Shown piece by piece: positions 7,113 through 14,360 of a stretch of 16,882 bases of DNA. Both the position numbers and the translations under genes were made by a program. The stretch spans positions 1 through 16,882 of the forward strand of contig JAUQWT010000070.1 in the NCBI GenBank assembly GCA_030835005.1, read 5' to 3'. Source of the stretch: Ignavibacteria bacterium (GTDB taxonomy: Bacteria > Bacteroidota > Ignavibacteria > Tepidaquicellales > OLB5). A model generated the notes under the pieces. That model had not been told where the DNA came from and did no database searches. It worked only from the letters and a program-made list of their open reading frames with translations. Positions within the stretch are counted from its first letter, which is position 1. Every line of letters begins with the position of its first letter.

Positions 7113-8096
7113 ATGTCCAAGAATAATGAAGTTGATATCTTTATAGCCGATGATATTCATACAGATGGTATCATCCTGCTCAAAAAATATTTTTCGGTAT
7201 GTGAGTTTAAAAAAACTTCCACAAAGGACCTTATTGCTGCATTAGAGAAACTCAAGTACATAAATAATTCTTCTAAAGGCTGCCTTATAGTAAGATCAAC
7301 AAGGAATGTTGACAAGAGAGCAGTTAGGAAGCTATCTAAGTTCACAAATGTGAGATTAATTGTAACTGCTTCTGCGGGCTTTGATAACATAGATCTGGAT
7401 GAATGCAGGAAAAACGGAATTGATGTAATGAATATAGCCGGTGGTAACAGCACTTCTGCGGCTGAATTTACTTTTGCCCTTATCCTAAGTGCTGCCAAGT
7501 CTATTTTTCCCGCTAACGAGCAGATGAAAAGGGGTGAATTTAACTCTGCTCAATTCAGGAATTTTGAGCTTGCAGGCAAAACTATTGGAGTGATCGGAGT
7601 TGGAAATGTTGGTTCAAGAGTTGCCAGATTCGCTAAAGCTTTTGGAATGCACATACTTGCAAACGATATCAACGTAACGCTGAAAAATAAATACAGGTTC
7701 ATTAACTTTGTCAGTTTGGAATCGCTCTTAAAAAAAGCTGATATTATTACAATTCACACTCCTCTTGATGATTCCACTCGTAATCTGATTAATGCAGATA
7801 ATATGAAGTTTATGAGTTCGCATGCTATAGTAATTAATACTTCCAGGGGTGGCACTATTGATGAAAAAGAACTTATAAATCGTCTAAGAACCAATAAGCT
7901 TTCTTATGCCGGCATTGATGTTTTCAAGAATGAACCGGAATTCAACAGAAGTTTCACAAAACTTTCCAATGTTATCCTCACTCCGCACTTGGCGGGAAAG
8001 ACTCTGGAGAGCAAGAAAAGGATGTCCATAATGGTAGCTGAGAAGATCTTGAAATACTATTCTAACCACAGCAAATCGGATAAATTACTTAATTGA
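7113..8096 (+). CDS. serA: D-isomer 2-hydroxyacid dehydrogenase, probable D-3-phosphoglycerate dehydrogenase
   Basis: This cytosolic NAD-dependent oxidoreductase probably oxidises 3-phosphoglycerate to 3-phosphohydroxypyruvate, the first step of serine synthesis. At 327 aa it is the short form without C-terminal ACT or ASB domains, so serine feedback through an ACT domain is not expected. The Rossmann motif GVGNVG (162-167) sits in GKTIGVIGVGNVGSRVA, with Asp185 at the end of the second strand favouring NAD over NADP. The catalytic set is Arg245 (NTSRGGTID), Glu274 (FKNEPEF) and His292 (LTPHLAGKT). VRS at 60-62 fits the phosphate-binding Arg position of PGDH. The ATG is 5 bases after the aminotransferase stop. 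Glyoxylate/hydroxypyruvate reductase is the main alternative; the gene pairing favours PGDH. The symbol is provisional. Confidence 0.85.
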   Translation: MSKNNEVDIFIADDIHTDGIILLKKYFSVCEFKKTSTKDLIAALEKLKYINNSSKGCLIVRSTRNVDKRAVRKLSKFTNVRLIVTASAGFDNIDLDECRKNGIDVMNIAGGNSTSAAEFTFALILSAAKSIFPANEQMKRGEFNSAQFRNFELAGKTIGVIGVGNVGSRVARFAKAFGMHILANDINVTLKNKYRFINFVSLESLLKKADIITIHTPLDDSTRNLINADNMKFMSSHAIVINTSRGGTIDEKELINRLRTNKLSYAGIDVFKNEPEFNRSFTKLSNVILTPHLAGKTLESKKRMSIMVAEKILKYYSNHSKSDKLLN

Positions 8097-8121
8097 ATTA
8101 CTTAATAAAATTCAGTAAATT
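8093..8121 (+). promoter_or_regulatory. Weak sigma70-like promoter candidate before dnaN
   Basis: TTGAAT (8093-8098), a 17-base spacer and TAAATT (8116-8121) give 4 of 6 matches to each consensus box. The stretch 8097-8152 is one of the two longest gaps in the window and precedes a gene with a strong ribosome binding site, which is why I looked here. The region is very AT-rich, so matches of this quality are expected by chance. I saw no Bacteroidota-type TAnnTTTG box in it. Confidence 0.2.
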
Positions 8122-8141
8122 AGTTAAATAAAGCAAATTTT

Positions 8142-8149
8142 GAGGAGGT
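8142..8149 (+). promoter_or_regulatory. Strong Shine-Dalgarno site of dnaN
   Basis: GAGGAGGT lies 3 bases before the dnaN ATG at 8153. It is the best anti-SD complement in the window and fixes the dnaN start. It also shows that the organism uses SD pairing for some genes, although many neighbouring leaders lack it. Confidence 0.85.
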
Positions 8150-8152
8150 TTA

Positions 8153-9322
8153 ATGAAGTTCACTGTCAAAAGTAATGAGCTAATCAGCGCAATAAATAAG
8201 GTAATTTCGGTTACACCAACGCGCTCAACATTACCGATCCTTGGTAATTTATTCTTCAGCCTCGAAGGTAAAGAACTTACCATTATGGGTTCTGACCTTG
8301 AAGTGTATATCGAAGTTAAGATATACGTTGACGGGAAAAATGACGGTCAGGTTGCTGTTCCGGCAAAGAAGCTTGAAACACTTCTGCAGAATCTGCCGGG
8401 CAAAGACCTTAACTTCGATCTTCAGAACGGTTTTAAACTTATCATAAAAACTAAGGGCGGGAAGTGGACTATAACAGGCGAAGATCCCAATGACTTTCCG
8501 ATGCCTGCAGAAGTTGAAGATTCAGGTAAGATCAATATTGATGCCGGAATTCTGACAAGATACCTTTCAAAAGCGATCCATGCTGCAAGTACAGATGAAC
8601 TTAGAAGAAGCATGAATGGCGTTTACTTCGAGATAAGAAAAAATGAGTTCAAAGTTGTTTCAACAGATGGCCACAGGCTGGTAAAGATCGTTAAGAGCGA
8701 TTTTGATTACAGCGGCGAAAAGACCAATATGCTGGTTCCTATTAAGACATGTCAGCTAATGACAAAATTGTTCAGAGGAGCCTCCAAATCTCAGTCTGAT
8801 GATGACTCCGCAGAAAGTGACACTTCTTCTGATGGAGGTATAGTTACTATTTATTTCAGCAGTGAATTCTTAAAATGCACTTATAACAATATTTCGATCA
8901 ACTCCAGGCTGATAGATGACACATTCCCGAATTACGATTCTGTAATACCAAGTGATAATGAAAAGATACTCAAAGTTGCAAAAAATGATCTGATTGGCGC
9001 AGTAAAAAGAAGCATTATTATGTCTGACCAGGTTACTAACAAAACATCTTTCAATATTGCTGAAAGTGAATTGAAAGTGAAAGCTGTGAATAATGAGTAT
9101 GGCACAGATGCTGATGAAACCATTGATTGTTCGTTTACAGAAAGCGAAGAATTTGAAATAGCATTTAACGGAAAGTACCTTTTGGAGGCGATTCAGCATT
9201 TTGATAATGACACTCTGTTATTTGATTTCAGCACTCCTTTGAAAGCGTCCATAATCAGGCCATCTGACCCTAATCAAAATGAGGACCTGATGATGCTTGT
9301 TATGCCCGTTAGAAATATCTGA
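8153..9322 (+). CDS. dnaN: DNA polymerase III beta sliding clamp
   Basis: This is the processivity clamp that forms a ring around DNA and tethers polymerase III. At 389 aa it is longer than E. coli DnaN (366). Three repeated clamp domains are recognisable: the first around LPILGNLFFSLEGKELTIMGSDLEV (about 1-120), the second around DELRRSMNGVYFE to RLIDDTFPNYDSVIP (about 125-265), and the third ending LMMLVMPVRNI. The C-terminal MPVR matches the conserved MPMR/LPVR ending, with two extra residues. An acidic, Ser-rich stretch (about 209-229: SKSQSDDDSAESDTSSDGG) interrupts domain II, where E. coli has only a short loop. The start is fixed by GAGGAGG. It heads dnaN-recF-DUF721-gyrB; dnaA is not upstream. 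Confidence 0.96.
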   Translation: MKFTVKSNELISAINKVISVTPTRSTLPILGNLFFSLEGKELTIMGSDLEVYIEVKIYVDGKNDGQVAVPAKKLETLLQNLPGKDLNFDLQNGFKLIIKTKGGKWTITGEDPNDFPMPAEVEDSGKINIDAGILTRYLSKAIHAASTDELRRSMNGVYFEIRKNEFKVVSTDGHRLVKIVKSDFDYSGEKTNMLVPIKTCQLMTKLFRGASKSQSDDDSAESDTSSDGGIVTIYFSSEFLKCTYNNISINSRLIDDTFPNYDSVIPSDNEKILKVAKNDLIGAVKRSIIMSDQVTNKTSFNIAESELKVKAVNNEYGTDADETIDCSFTESEEFEIAFNGKYLLEAIQHFDNDTLLFDFSTPLKASIIRPSDPNQNEDLMMLVMPVRNI

Positions 9323-9324
9323 TA

Positions 9325-10497
9325 ATGTTTCTTGATAATCTCAGCTTAGAAAACTTCAAAAATTACGCCGGCAGTTCTTTCTCATTCAGCCCGAAACTGA
9401 ATTTCATCTACGGTGAAAACGGTAACGGAAAAACCAATATACTTGAGGCAATTTCAATGCTTTGTTATACACGCAGTTTCCTGCTCACCTCTGATAATGA
9501 TTGTGTAAAATACGGCAGCAGCGCTTTCAGTATAAAAGGAGAGTTTACAAGCGGCATAAATGTTAACAGCGTACTCAAGTATACATACAACAAGGAAGCA
9601 GCTTCGAAAAGTCTCTTTTATGGAAACGAAAAAGTAACAAGGCTAAATGAATTTATCGGTTCTTTTCCGCTGATCGTACTTTCACCGGGGGACCTCAAGC
9701 TTTCAATGGGTACACCGCTTGACAAACGGAGGAATTTCGATCTTTTGATTTCACAGGTCAGCAGACTCTATTTTGATGATCTGAAAAGCTACACTAAGAT
9801 CATTAAACAAAAGAACTCACTTTTGAAAGAAAATCTTGTAAGCCGTAAGTATTCTTCTAAAGACCTGAAACATATGCTCAGCCTGTGGAATGATGAGTTG
9901 GTTGGTTTTGGGATAAAAATACTCTTACGCAGATTGGATTTCATTGAAGAGTTCAAAACTTACCAGTCAGAGTGTTTTAACCGGATTGCAGGAAGCAGCT
10001 ATATCCCGATAATCAATTACGAGAGTGATATAAATATAGACCCTGAAAACCTCAGCATCGAATCATTGAAAAATAGTTATTCTGAGTTGCTGAATAGTAA
10101 AATGGATATTGAGATCAGAAGGGGAATTTCACTCGCAGGACCGCACAGAGATAACTATATCTTTTTGATGGAGAAAAACGGAGAGTTGTTTGATGTGAGA
10201 ACATTTGCTTCACAGGGCGAACACAAAACATTTGTTGTATCTTTGAAGCTTGCAGAATTTGGATTCATAAAGGATAATATTGTGAATTCAAATATCGGTG
10301 ACCCGATCTTGCTGCTTGATGATATCTTCAGTGAGCTTGATAGGGGCAGGATCAGGAAAATAAGTTCGATAATTACAGGGTATAATCAGGTTTTTTTAAC
10401 CACAACTGATGTAGAATACATGGACATTTTGAAGGAAGATTTTGATGAAATTTCTGCTTATAATATAACTAAAGAGTTGACGCAATTTGTCAATTAA
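9325..10497 (+). CDS. recF: DNA replication and repair protein RecF
   Basis: This SMC/ABC-type ATPase loads RecA at single-strand gaps as part of the RecFOR pathway. At 390 aa it is slightly longer than usual (about 360-375). The Walker A motif is GENGNGKT (30-37), the signature is ASQGEHKT (295-302), and the Walker B and D-loop are LLLDDIFSELD (329-339). The conserved AGPHRDN (271-277) is also RecF-typical, as is the opening LSLENFKNY. The ATG starts 2 bases after the dnaN stop, which implies translational coupling. The end overlaps the next gene by 11 bases. Confidence 0.96.
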   Translation: MFLDNLSLENFKNYAGSSFSFSPKLNFIYGENGNGKTNILEAISMLCYTRSFLLTSDNDCVKYGSSAFSIKGEFTSGINVNSVLKYTYNKEAASKSLFYGNEKVTRLNEFIGSFPLIVLSPGDLKLSMGTPLDKRRNFDLLISQVSRLYFDDLKSYTKIIKQKNSLLKENLVSRKYSSKDLKHMLSLWNDELVGFGIKILLRRLDFIEEFKTYQSECFNRIAGSSYIPIINYESDINIDPENLSIESLKNSYSELLNSKMDIEIRRGISLAGPHRDNYIFLMEKNGELFDVRTFASQGEHKTFVVSLKLAEFGFIKDNIVNSNIGDPILLLDDIFSELDRGRIRKISSIITGYNQVFLTTTDVEYMDILKEDFDEISAYNITKELTQFVN

Positions 10498-10786
10498 TTA
10501 CAAAATACATAACAAAAAACCATCTCCCCTTAATAAAGAAATAGGTCAGCTGCTGGACAAGCTTAAAGAAGTTAAAAAGGATAAGTACTCTTTCTGGCAT
10601 AACGCAGTCGGTGAAACGATTGCAAAGATAGCAGTCCCGACCTATAGAAAAAAAGACGTATTGTTCGTCAAAGTTCATGACTCCGTTTGGAGATTTGAGC
10701 TCACAAGAAGAAAAAATGAGCTTCTTGAGAGTATCAATAGTAATCTTAATGCTGAAAATAAAATTAAAGACATAATTTTTAAATAA
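10487..10786 (+). CDS. DUF721 / DciA-like protein
   Basis: This is a 99-aa protein of the DUF721 family. In the DciA branch, members help load the replicative helicase DnaB in bacteria that lack DnaC or DnaI. The visible family pattern is FWHNAVGETIAKIAVP (36-51), then KDVLFVKVHDSVWRFEL (56-71), including Trp37, Val41-Gly42, Trp68 and the following EL; a Lys-rich N-terminal segment precedes it. The start is TTG, giving an 11-base overlap with recF, and the stop TAA is immediately followed by the gyrB ATG. The position between recF and gyrB is the same as for DUF721 genes in many other bacteria. Family assignment is good; the helicase-loading role is inferred from family knowledge. Confidence 0.85.
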   Translation: MSINYKIHNKKPSPLNKEIGQLLDKLKEVKKDKYSFWHNAVGETIAKIAVPTYRKKDVLFVKVHDSVWRFELTRRKNELLESINSNLNAENKIKDIIFK

Positions 10787-12826
10787 ATGGCTGATAAAAA
10801 AATTAAAGACCAGAAGAAAAAAACAGAGAAAAAAGAAGGCTACGGCGCAGATAGTATCCAGGTACTCAAAGGGCTTGAGCATGTAAGAAGAAGGCCTGCG
10901 ATGTATATCGGCGATGTCTCAAGCCGGGGACTCCATCACCTGGCGTATGAGGTCGTTGATAACAGTATTGATGAGGCGCTTGCCGGGTATTGTGATAAGA
11001 TATCGCTTATCATCAACAAAGACGGCTCAATAACCGTTGAAGATAACGGTCGGGGGATACCGACGGGAATGCACCCTACAGAGAAGAAATCCGCGCTAGA
11101 AGTAGTTATGACACAATTGAATGCAGGAGGTAAATTCGATAGAAGCACTTATAAAGTGTCCGGGGGTCTCCATGGAGTTGGTGTTTCAGTCGTAAATGCA
11201 CTTAGCCAGTGGCTTAAAGTAGAAGTCAAGCGTGATGGAAAGATATTTTTTCAGGAATATAGGGCCGGCGAGCCTGTTGCAAATGTAAAGGAAACCGGAA
11301 AAGTTGATCCTAAAGTAACCGGTACCAAAACTACATTTATGCCGGATAGTGAAATATTTACTACAACCCTTATTAAGTATGAAATTCTTGAAGACCGTTT
11401 AAGAGAGCTTGCTTATCTTAACAGGGAAGTGACTATTACCATTGATGATGAGAGGAATAAGAAGAAAGATGTATTTCATTTTGAAGGCGGGATAAAGGAA
11501 TTTGTAAAGTATATCGATTCCGCAAGGAAATCATTCATGAAGGAGCCTATATTTCTCAAAGGCGAGCGTGATAGCACTCAGGTTGAAGTTGCTTTCCAGT
11601 ATAATGAATCATACAACGATAATATTTTTACATATGTAAATGATATAAATACTCACGAAGGCGGCACACATCTTGTAGGATTTAAGACTGCACTAACGCG
11701 TACGCTTAACAATTACGGCAGCAAGGCAAATATTATCAAAAATGATAAGATCCAGCTGACAGGAGATGATTTCCGTGAAGGATTAACCTGCGTTATTAGT
11801 ACCAAAGTGCCTGAGCCGCAGTTTGAAGGGCAAACTAAAACCAAGCTGGGTAACAGCGAAGTAAAAAGTATTGTTGAAACAATTGTCGGAGAGCAGCTCC
11901 AGGATTACCTTGAAACAAATCCATCAGTTGCCAAAAAGATCATAGAAAAATGCTTAAGGGCAGCAGAAGCAAGAGAAGCTGCAAGAAAAGCACGTGAGCT
12001 TATCAGGCGTAAAAATGCGCTGGAATTCTCAGGGTTACCAGGAAAACTTGCGGATTGTTCCATCAGCGATCCTGACCACTGCGAAATTTACCTGGTTGAA
12101 GGAGATTCTGCAGGCGGTTCAGCTAAACAGGGCAGAGATAGACGTTTCCAGGCAATTTTGCCGCTTAAAGGAAAAATACTGAATGTTGAGAAAGCCAGGA
12201 TCAATAAGGTTCTGGAAAACGAAGAAATTAAATCTATCATTACTGCACTGGGTGCAGGTATTGGCAATTCGGATGAATTTGATGAAAGTAAACTGCGTTA
12301 CGGAAAAGTGATCCTTATGTGCGACGCCGATGTTGATGGTTCGCATATCAGAACTCTTCTGCTTACGTTCTTCTACAGGCACATGAAAGAGATCATTGAA
12401 ACAGGAAGACTGTATATCGCTCAGCCTCCATTATATAAGATCAAGATTAACAGGGAAGAACATTACGCTTACGATGAAAAAGAGAAAGACCAGATTTTAA
12501 AAAGATTCAAGGTTGATGTTAAACCTGCAAAAGATAAAGCTGCCGGGCCGCCTGAAACAGGCGAAGCCGAAGTTAATGAGAGCGGAGAACTTGTTGTAAA
12601 AGGAAAAGGCTTTACGATTTCCAGGTTCAAAGGACTTGGTGAAATGAATCCGGAACAGCTTTGGTCAACTACCATGAATCCGGAGACAAGAACGATTCTG
12701 CAGGTATCAATTGATAGTGCTGTTGCTGCGGATAAAGTCTTTGAGACACTTATGGGTGAAGAAGTTGAGCCAAGAAGGGCATTCATTGAAAAGAACGCCA
12801 AGTATGTAAAAAATCTTGATATATAA
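10787..12826 (+). CDS. gyrB: DNA gyrase subunit B
   Basis: This is the ATPase subunit of gyrase, which introduces negative supercoils with GyrA. At 679 aa it is of the short type (B. subtilis 638, E. coli 804). The GHKL ATPase domain shows YEVVDNSIDEA with catalytic Glu55 and Asn59, EDNGRGIP with Asp86, GGLHGVGVSVVNALS (126-140), and the QTKTKLGN loop (349-356). The TOPRIM domain shows EGDSAGGSAKQGR with Glu438 and DADVDGSH with Asp513, Asp515 and Asp517. The C-terminus has the gyrase GLGEMNPEQLW. Residues 1-20 are a Lys-rich leader, and a linker-like Pro/Gly/Glu/Lys stretch lies at about 576-606. ParE is the alternative, but gene context and the motifs favour GyrB. It starts directly at the end of the DUF721 gene and ends in tandem TAA codons. 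Confidence 0.95.
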   Translation: MADKKIKDQKKKTEKKEGYGADSIQVLKGLEHVRRRPAMYIGDVSSRGLHHLAYEVVDNSIDEALAGYCDKISLIINKDGSITVEDNGRGIPTGMHPTEKKSALEVVMTQLNAGGKFDRSTYKVSGGLHGVGVSVVNALSQWLKVEVKRDGKIFFQEYRAGEPVANVKETGKVDPKVTGTKTTFMPDSEIFTTTLIKYEILEDRLRELAYLNREVTITIDDERNKKKDVFHFEGGIKEFVKYIDSARKSFMKEPIFLKGERDSTQVEVAFQYNESYNDNIFTYVNDINTHEGGTHLVGFKTALTRTLNNYGSKANIIKNDKIQLTGDDFREGLTCVISTKVPEPQFEGQTKTKLGNSEVKSIVETIVGEQLQDYLETNPSVAKKIIEKCLRAAEAREAARKARELIRRKNALEFSGLPGKLADCSISDPDHCEIYLVEGDSAGGSAKQGRDRRFQAILPLKGKILNVEKARINKVLENEEIKSIITALGAGIGNSDEFDESKLRYGKVILMCDADVDGSHIRTLLLTFFYRHMKEIIETGRLYIAQPPLYKIKINREEHYAYDEKEKDQILKRFKVDVKPAKDKAAGPPETGEAEVNESGELVVKGKGFTISRFKGLGEMNPEQLWSTTMNPETRTILQVSIDSAVAADKVFETLMGEEVEPRRAFIEKNAKYVKNLDI

Positions 12827-12829
12827 TAA

Positions 12830-13510
12830 TTGCTGAAAACGATATTTTCATTATTGATTTTCTCTCTGCTGATTTCAGGGATTAATTCTCAAACGGTAAA
12901 AAAGAATAAGAAGCAGATATCTCTTTATGCCGGAATGGGAGTGGATTATGGCATCACACCTGATTTCAACGATTATCTTGTAGCTGCAATTCCATACAGT
13001 ACAGGTGACAGCATCAGATCGTTCAATGCAGGAATTGAGTTTTTCGGGGGAGCTGAGTATGAGCTTTCCAGGACGATTTCGGTTAAACTTGACTATTCGT
13101 ATTACATACGCAGCTTAAGTTACACATACTCGCCTGCAATTTTCGATTACACGATAAACAATCATCAACCCTATTTGTTTGTTAACTATCTGATTAAGAA
13201 GAGTAATTTTGTATTCAAGTTCGGACTCGGAGCCGGTTATCATTTTCAAAGGCTTGATAACAAAGTCAATAACAGCACAACAATCAGCTATACTTCTTCC
13301 GGTCCGTCACTCAGAGGTGAGATTTCTTTCATGCCAATGCTTTCAAAGGGTTTTTATGCATATATAAGCGGCTTTGCGTTCGGTAACTTTTATGGAAAAC
13401 TAAAGGACTCAGGCGGAAATCCCCTTAAAGCTCCAAACTCTTCCATTGAAGCTACTCTCAGAGGGTACGGAATCGGAGCCAGACTTGGTTTTCTGGTAAA
13501 TATTAATTGA
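12830..13510 (+). CDS. Probable outer-membrane beta-barrel protein
   Basis: This is a 226-aa secreted protein of unknown specific function. An N-terminal signal peptide is clear (MLKTIFSLLIFSLLISGINS, cleavage probably after Ser20). The mature part is a series of amphipathic beta strands with aromatic and glycine alternation, for example ISLYAGMGVDYG, NAGIEFFGGAEYEL, ISVKLDYSYYIRS, QPYLFVNYLI and FVFKFGLGAGYHF, ending in a strand GYGIGARLGFLVNIN. This fits a small barrel of about eight or ten strands, like the OmpX/OmpW/opacity class, and the protein would sit in the outer membrane. The start is TTG directly after the gyrB tandem stops, supported by the signal peptide beginning there. It is 6 bases before uppP. 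No catalytic motif is seen. Confidence 0.75.
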   Translation: MLKTIFSLLIFSLLISGINSQTVKKNKKQISLYAGMGVDYGITPDFNDYLVAAIPYSTGDSIRSFNAGIEFFGGAEYELSRTISVKLDYSYYIRSLSYTYSPAIFDYTINNHQPYLFVNYLIKKSNFVFKFGLGAGYHFQRLDNKVNNSTTISYTSSGPSLRGEISFMPMLSKGFYAYISGFAFGNFYGKLKDSGGNPLKAPNSSIEATLRGYGIGARLGFLVNIN

Positions 13511-13516
13511 CCTTTT

Positions 13517-14344
13517 TTGGAAGAGATATTTAAAGCTATAATTTTGGGTATTGTACAGGGATTAACTGAATTCCTCCCGATCAGCAGTACTGCACATTTG
13601 CGAATTATTCCATCATTTTTCGGATGGGGCGATATAGGTGCATCATATACTGCTGTCATTCAGGTTGGTACTATGATTGCAATAATTATCTATTTTTGGA
13701 GGGACCTCACAAAAATGACCCTTTCTTTTCTTAAAAGCATTTCTACAAGGGATTTTAAGAGCAATGAAACAAAGCTGTTCATAATGATCTCAATTGGAAC
13801 AATACCTATCGTAATTTTCGGGTTTCTTTTGAAAGACTTTATAAGGCATGAATTCAGAAGTATGTATGTTATGGCGGGAAGTTTGATCTTCTTTTCAATC
13901 ATGCTTTTTATTGCAGATAGATTCACAAAAAAGACTGTTACGATGGACAAATTGACAATAACAGATGGCATAATAGTAGGTTTTTTTCAGGCGCTGGCTC
14001 TAATACCCGGAGCGTCAAGATCTGGTTCAACGATCTCAGGTTCGTTCTTCAGGAATATGACAAGAGAAGATGCCGCGAGGTTTTCATTTCTTCTCAGTAT
14101 TCCGGCAGTACTTTTGAGCGGAGTTTATGAGCTTTTCTCTCAGCGGGCAACCCTGCTAAGCGGCGAATCTGCGGTATTAAGTCTGGTAATTGCAACTATT
14201 GTATCCGGAATGGTTGGATACTGGTCAATTTGGTTTTTGCTGTCTTTTATCAAGAAACATTCATTGCTTGTCTTTGTGATTTACAGGATAGCTTTCGGAG
14301 TTTTAATAATAATATTATTATCAACAAATATAATCTCTAACTAG
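13517..14344 (+). CDS. uppP: Undecaprenyl-diphosphate phosphatase (BacA/UppP)
   Basis: This inner-membrane enzyme dephosphorylates undecaprenyl diphosphate to recycle the lipid carrier for peptidoglycan and other envelope polymers. High expression of the family gives bacitracin resistance. At 275 aa it is the normal length, with multiple hydrophobic helices. Both signature regions are present: QGLTEFLPISSTAHL (14-28), with the (E/Q)xxxE element Gln14/Glu18, Ser24 and His27, and PGASRSGST (164-172), with Arg168. The start is TTG within a T-run (CCTTTTTTGG) and has no Shine-Dalgarno sequence. It is supported by alignment from the first residues and the 6-base gap after the barrel gene, which suggests coupling. 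Confidence 0.95.
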   Translation: MEEIFKAIILGIVQGLTEFLPISSTAHLRIIPSFFGWGDIGASYTAVIQVGTMIAIIIYFWRDLTKMTLSFLKSISTRDFKSNETKLFIMISIGTIPIVIFGFLLKDFIRHEFRSMYVMAGSLIFFSIMLFIADRFTKKTVTMDKLTITDGIIVGFFQALALIPGASRSGSTISGSFFRNMTREDAARFSFLLSIPAVLLSGVYELFSQRATLLSGESAVLSLVIATIVSGMVGYWSIWFLLSFIKKHSLLVFVIYRIAFGVLIIILLSTNIISN

Positions 14345-14360
14345 AAAGGGAATTAACATT

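Noticed and set aside
10787..12826. Topoisomerase IV subunit ParE as the identity of the gyrB gene
   Set aside because: Position after recF-DUF721 and the GLGEMNPEQLW ending fit GyrB; ParE cannot be fully excluded without a tree, but it is less likely.
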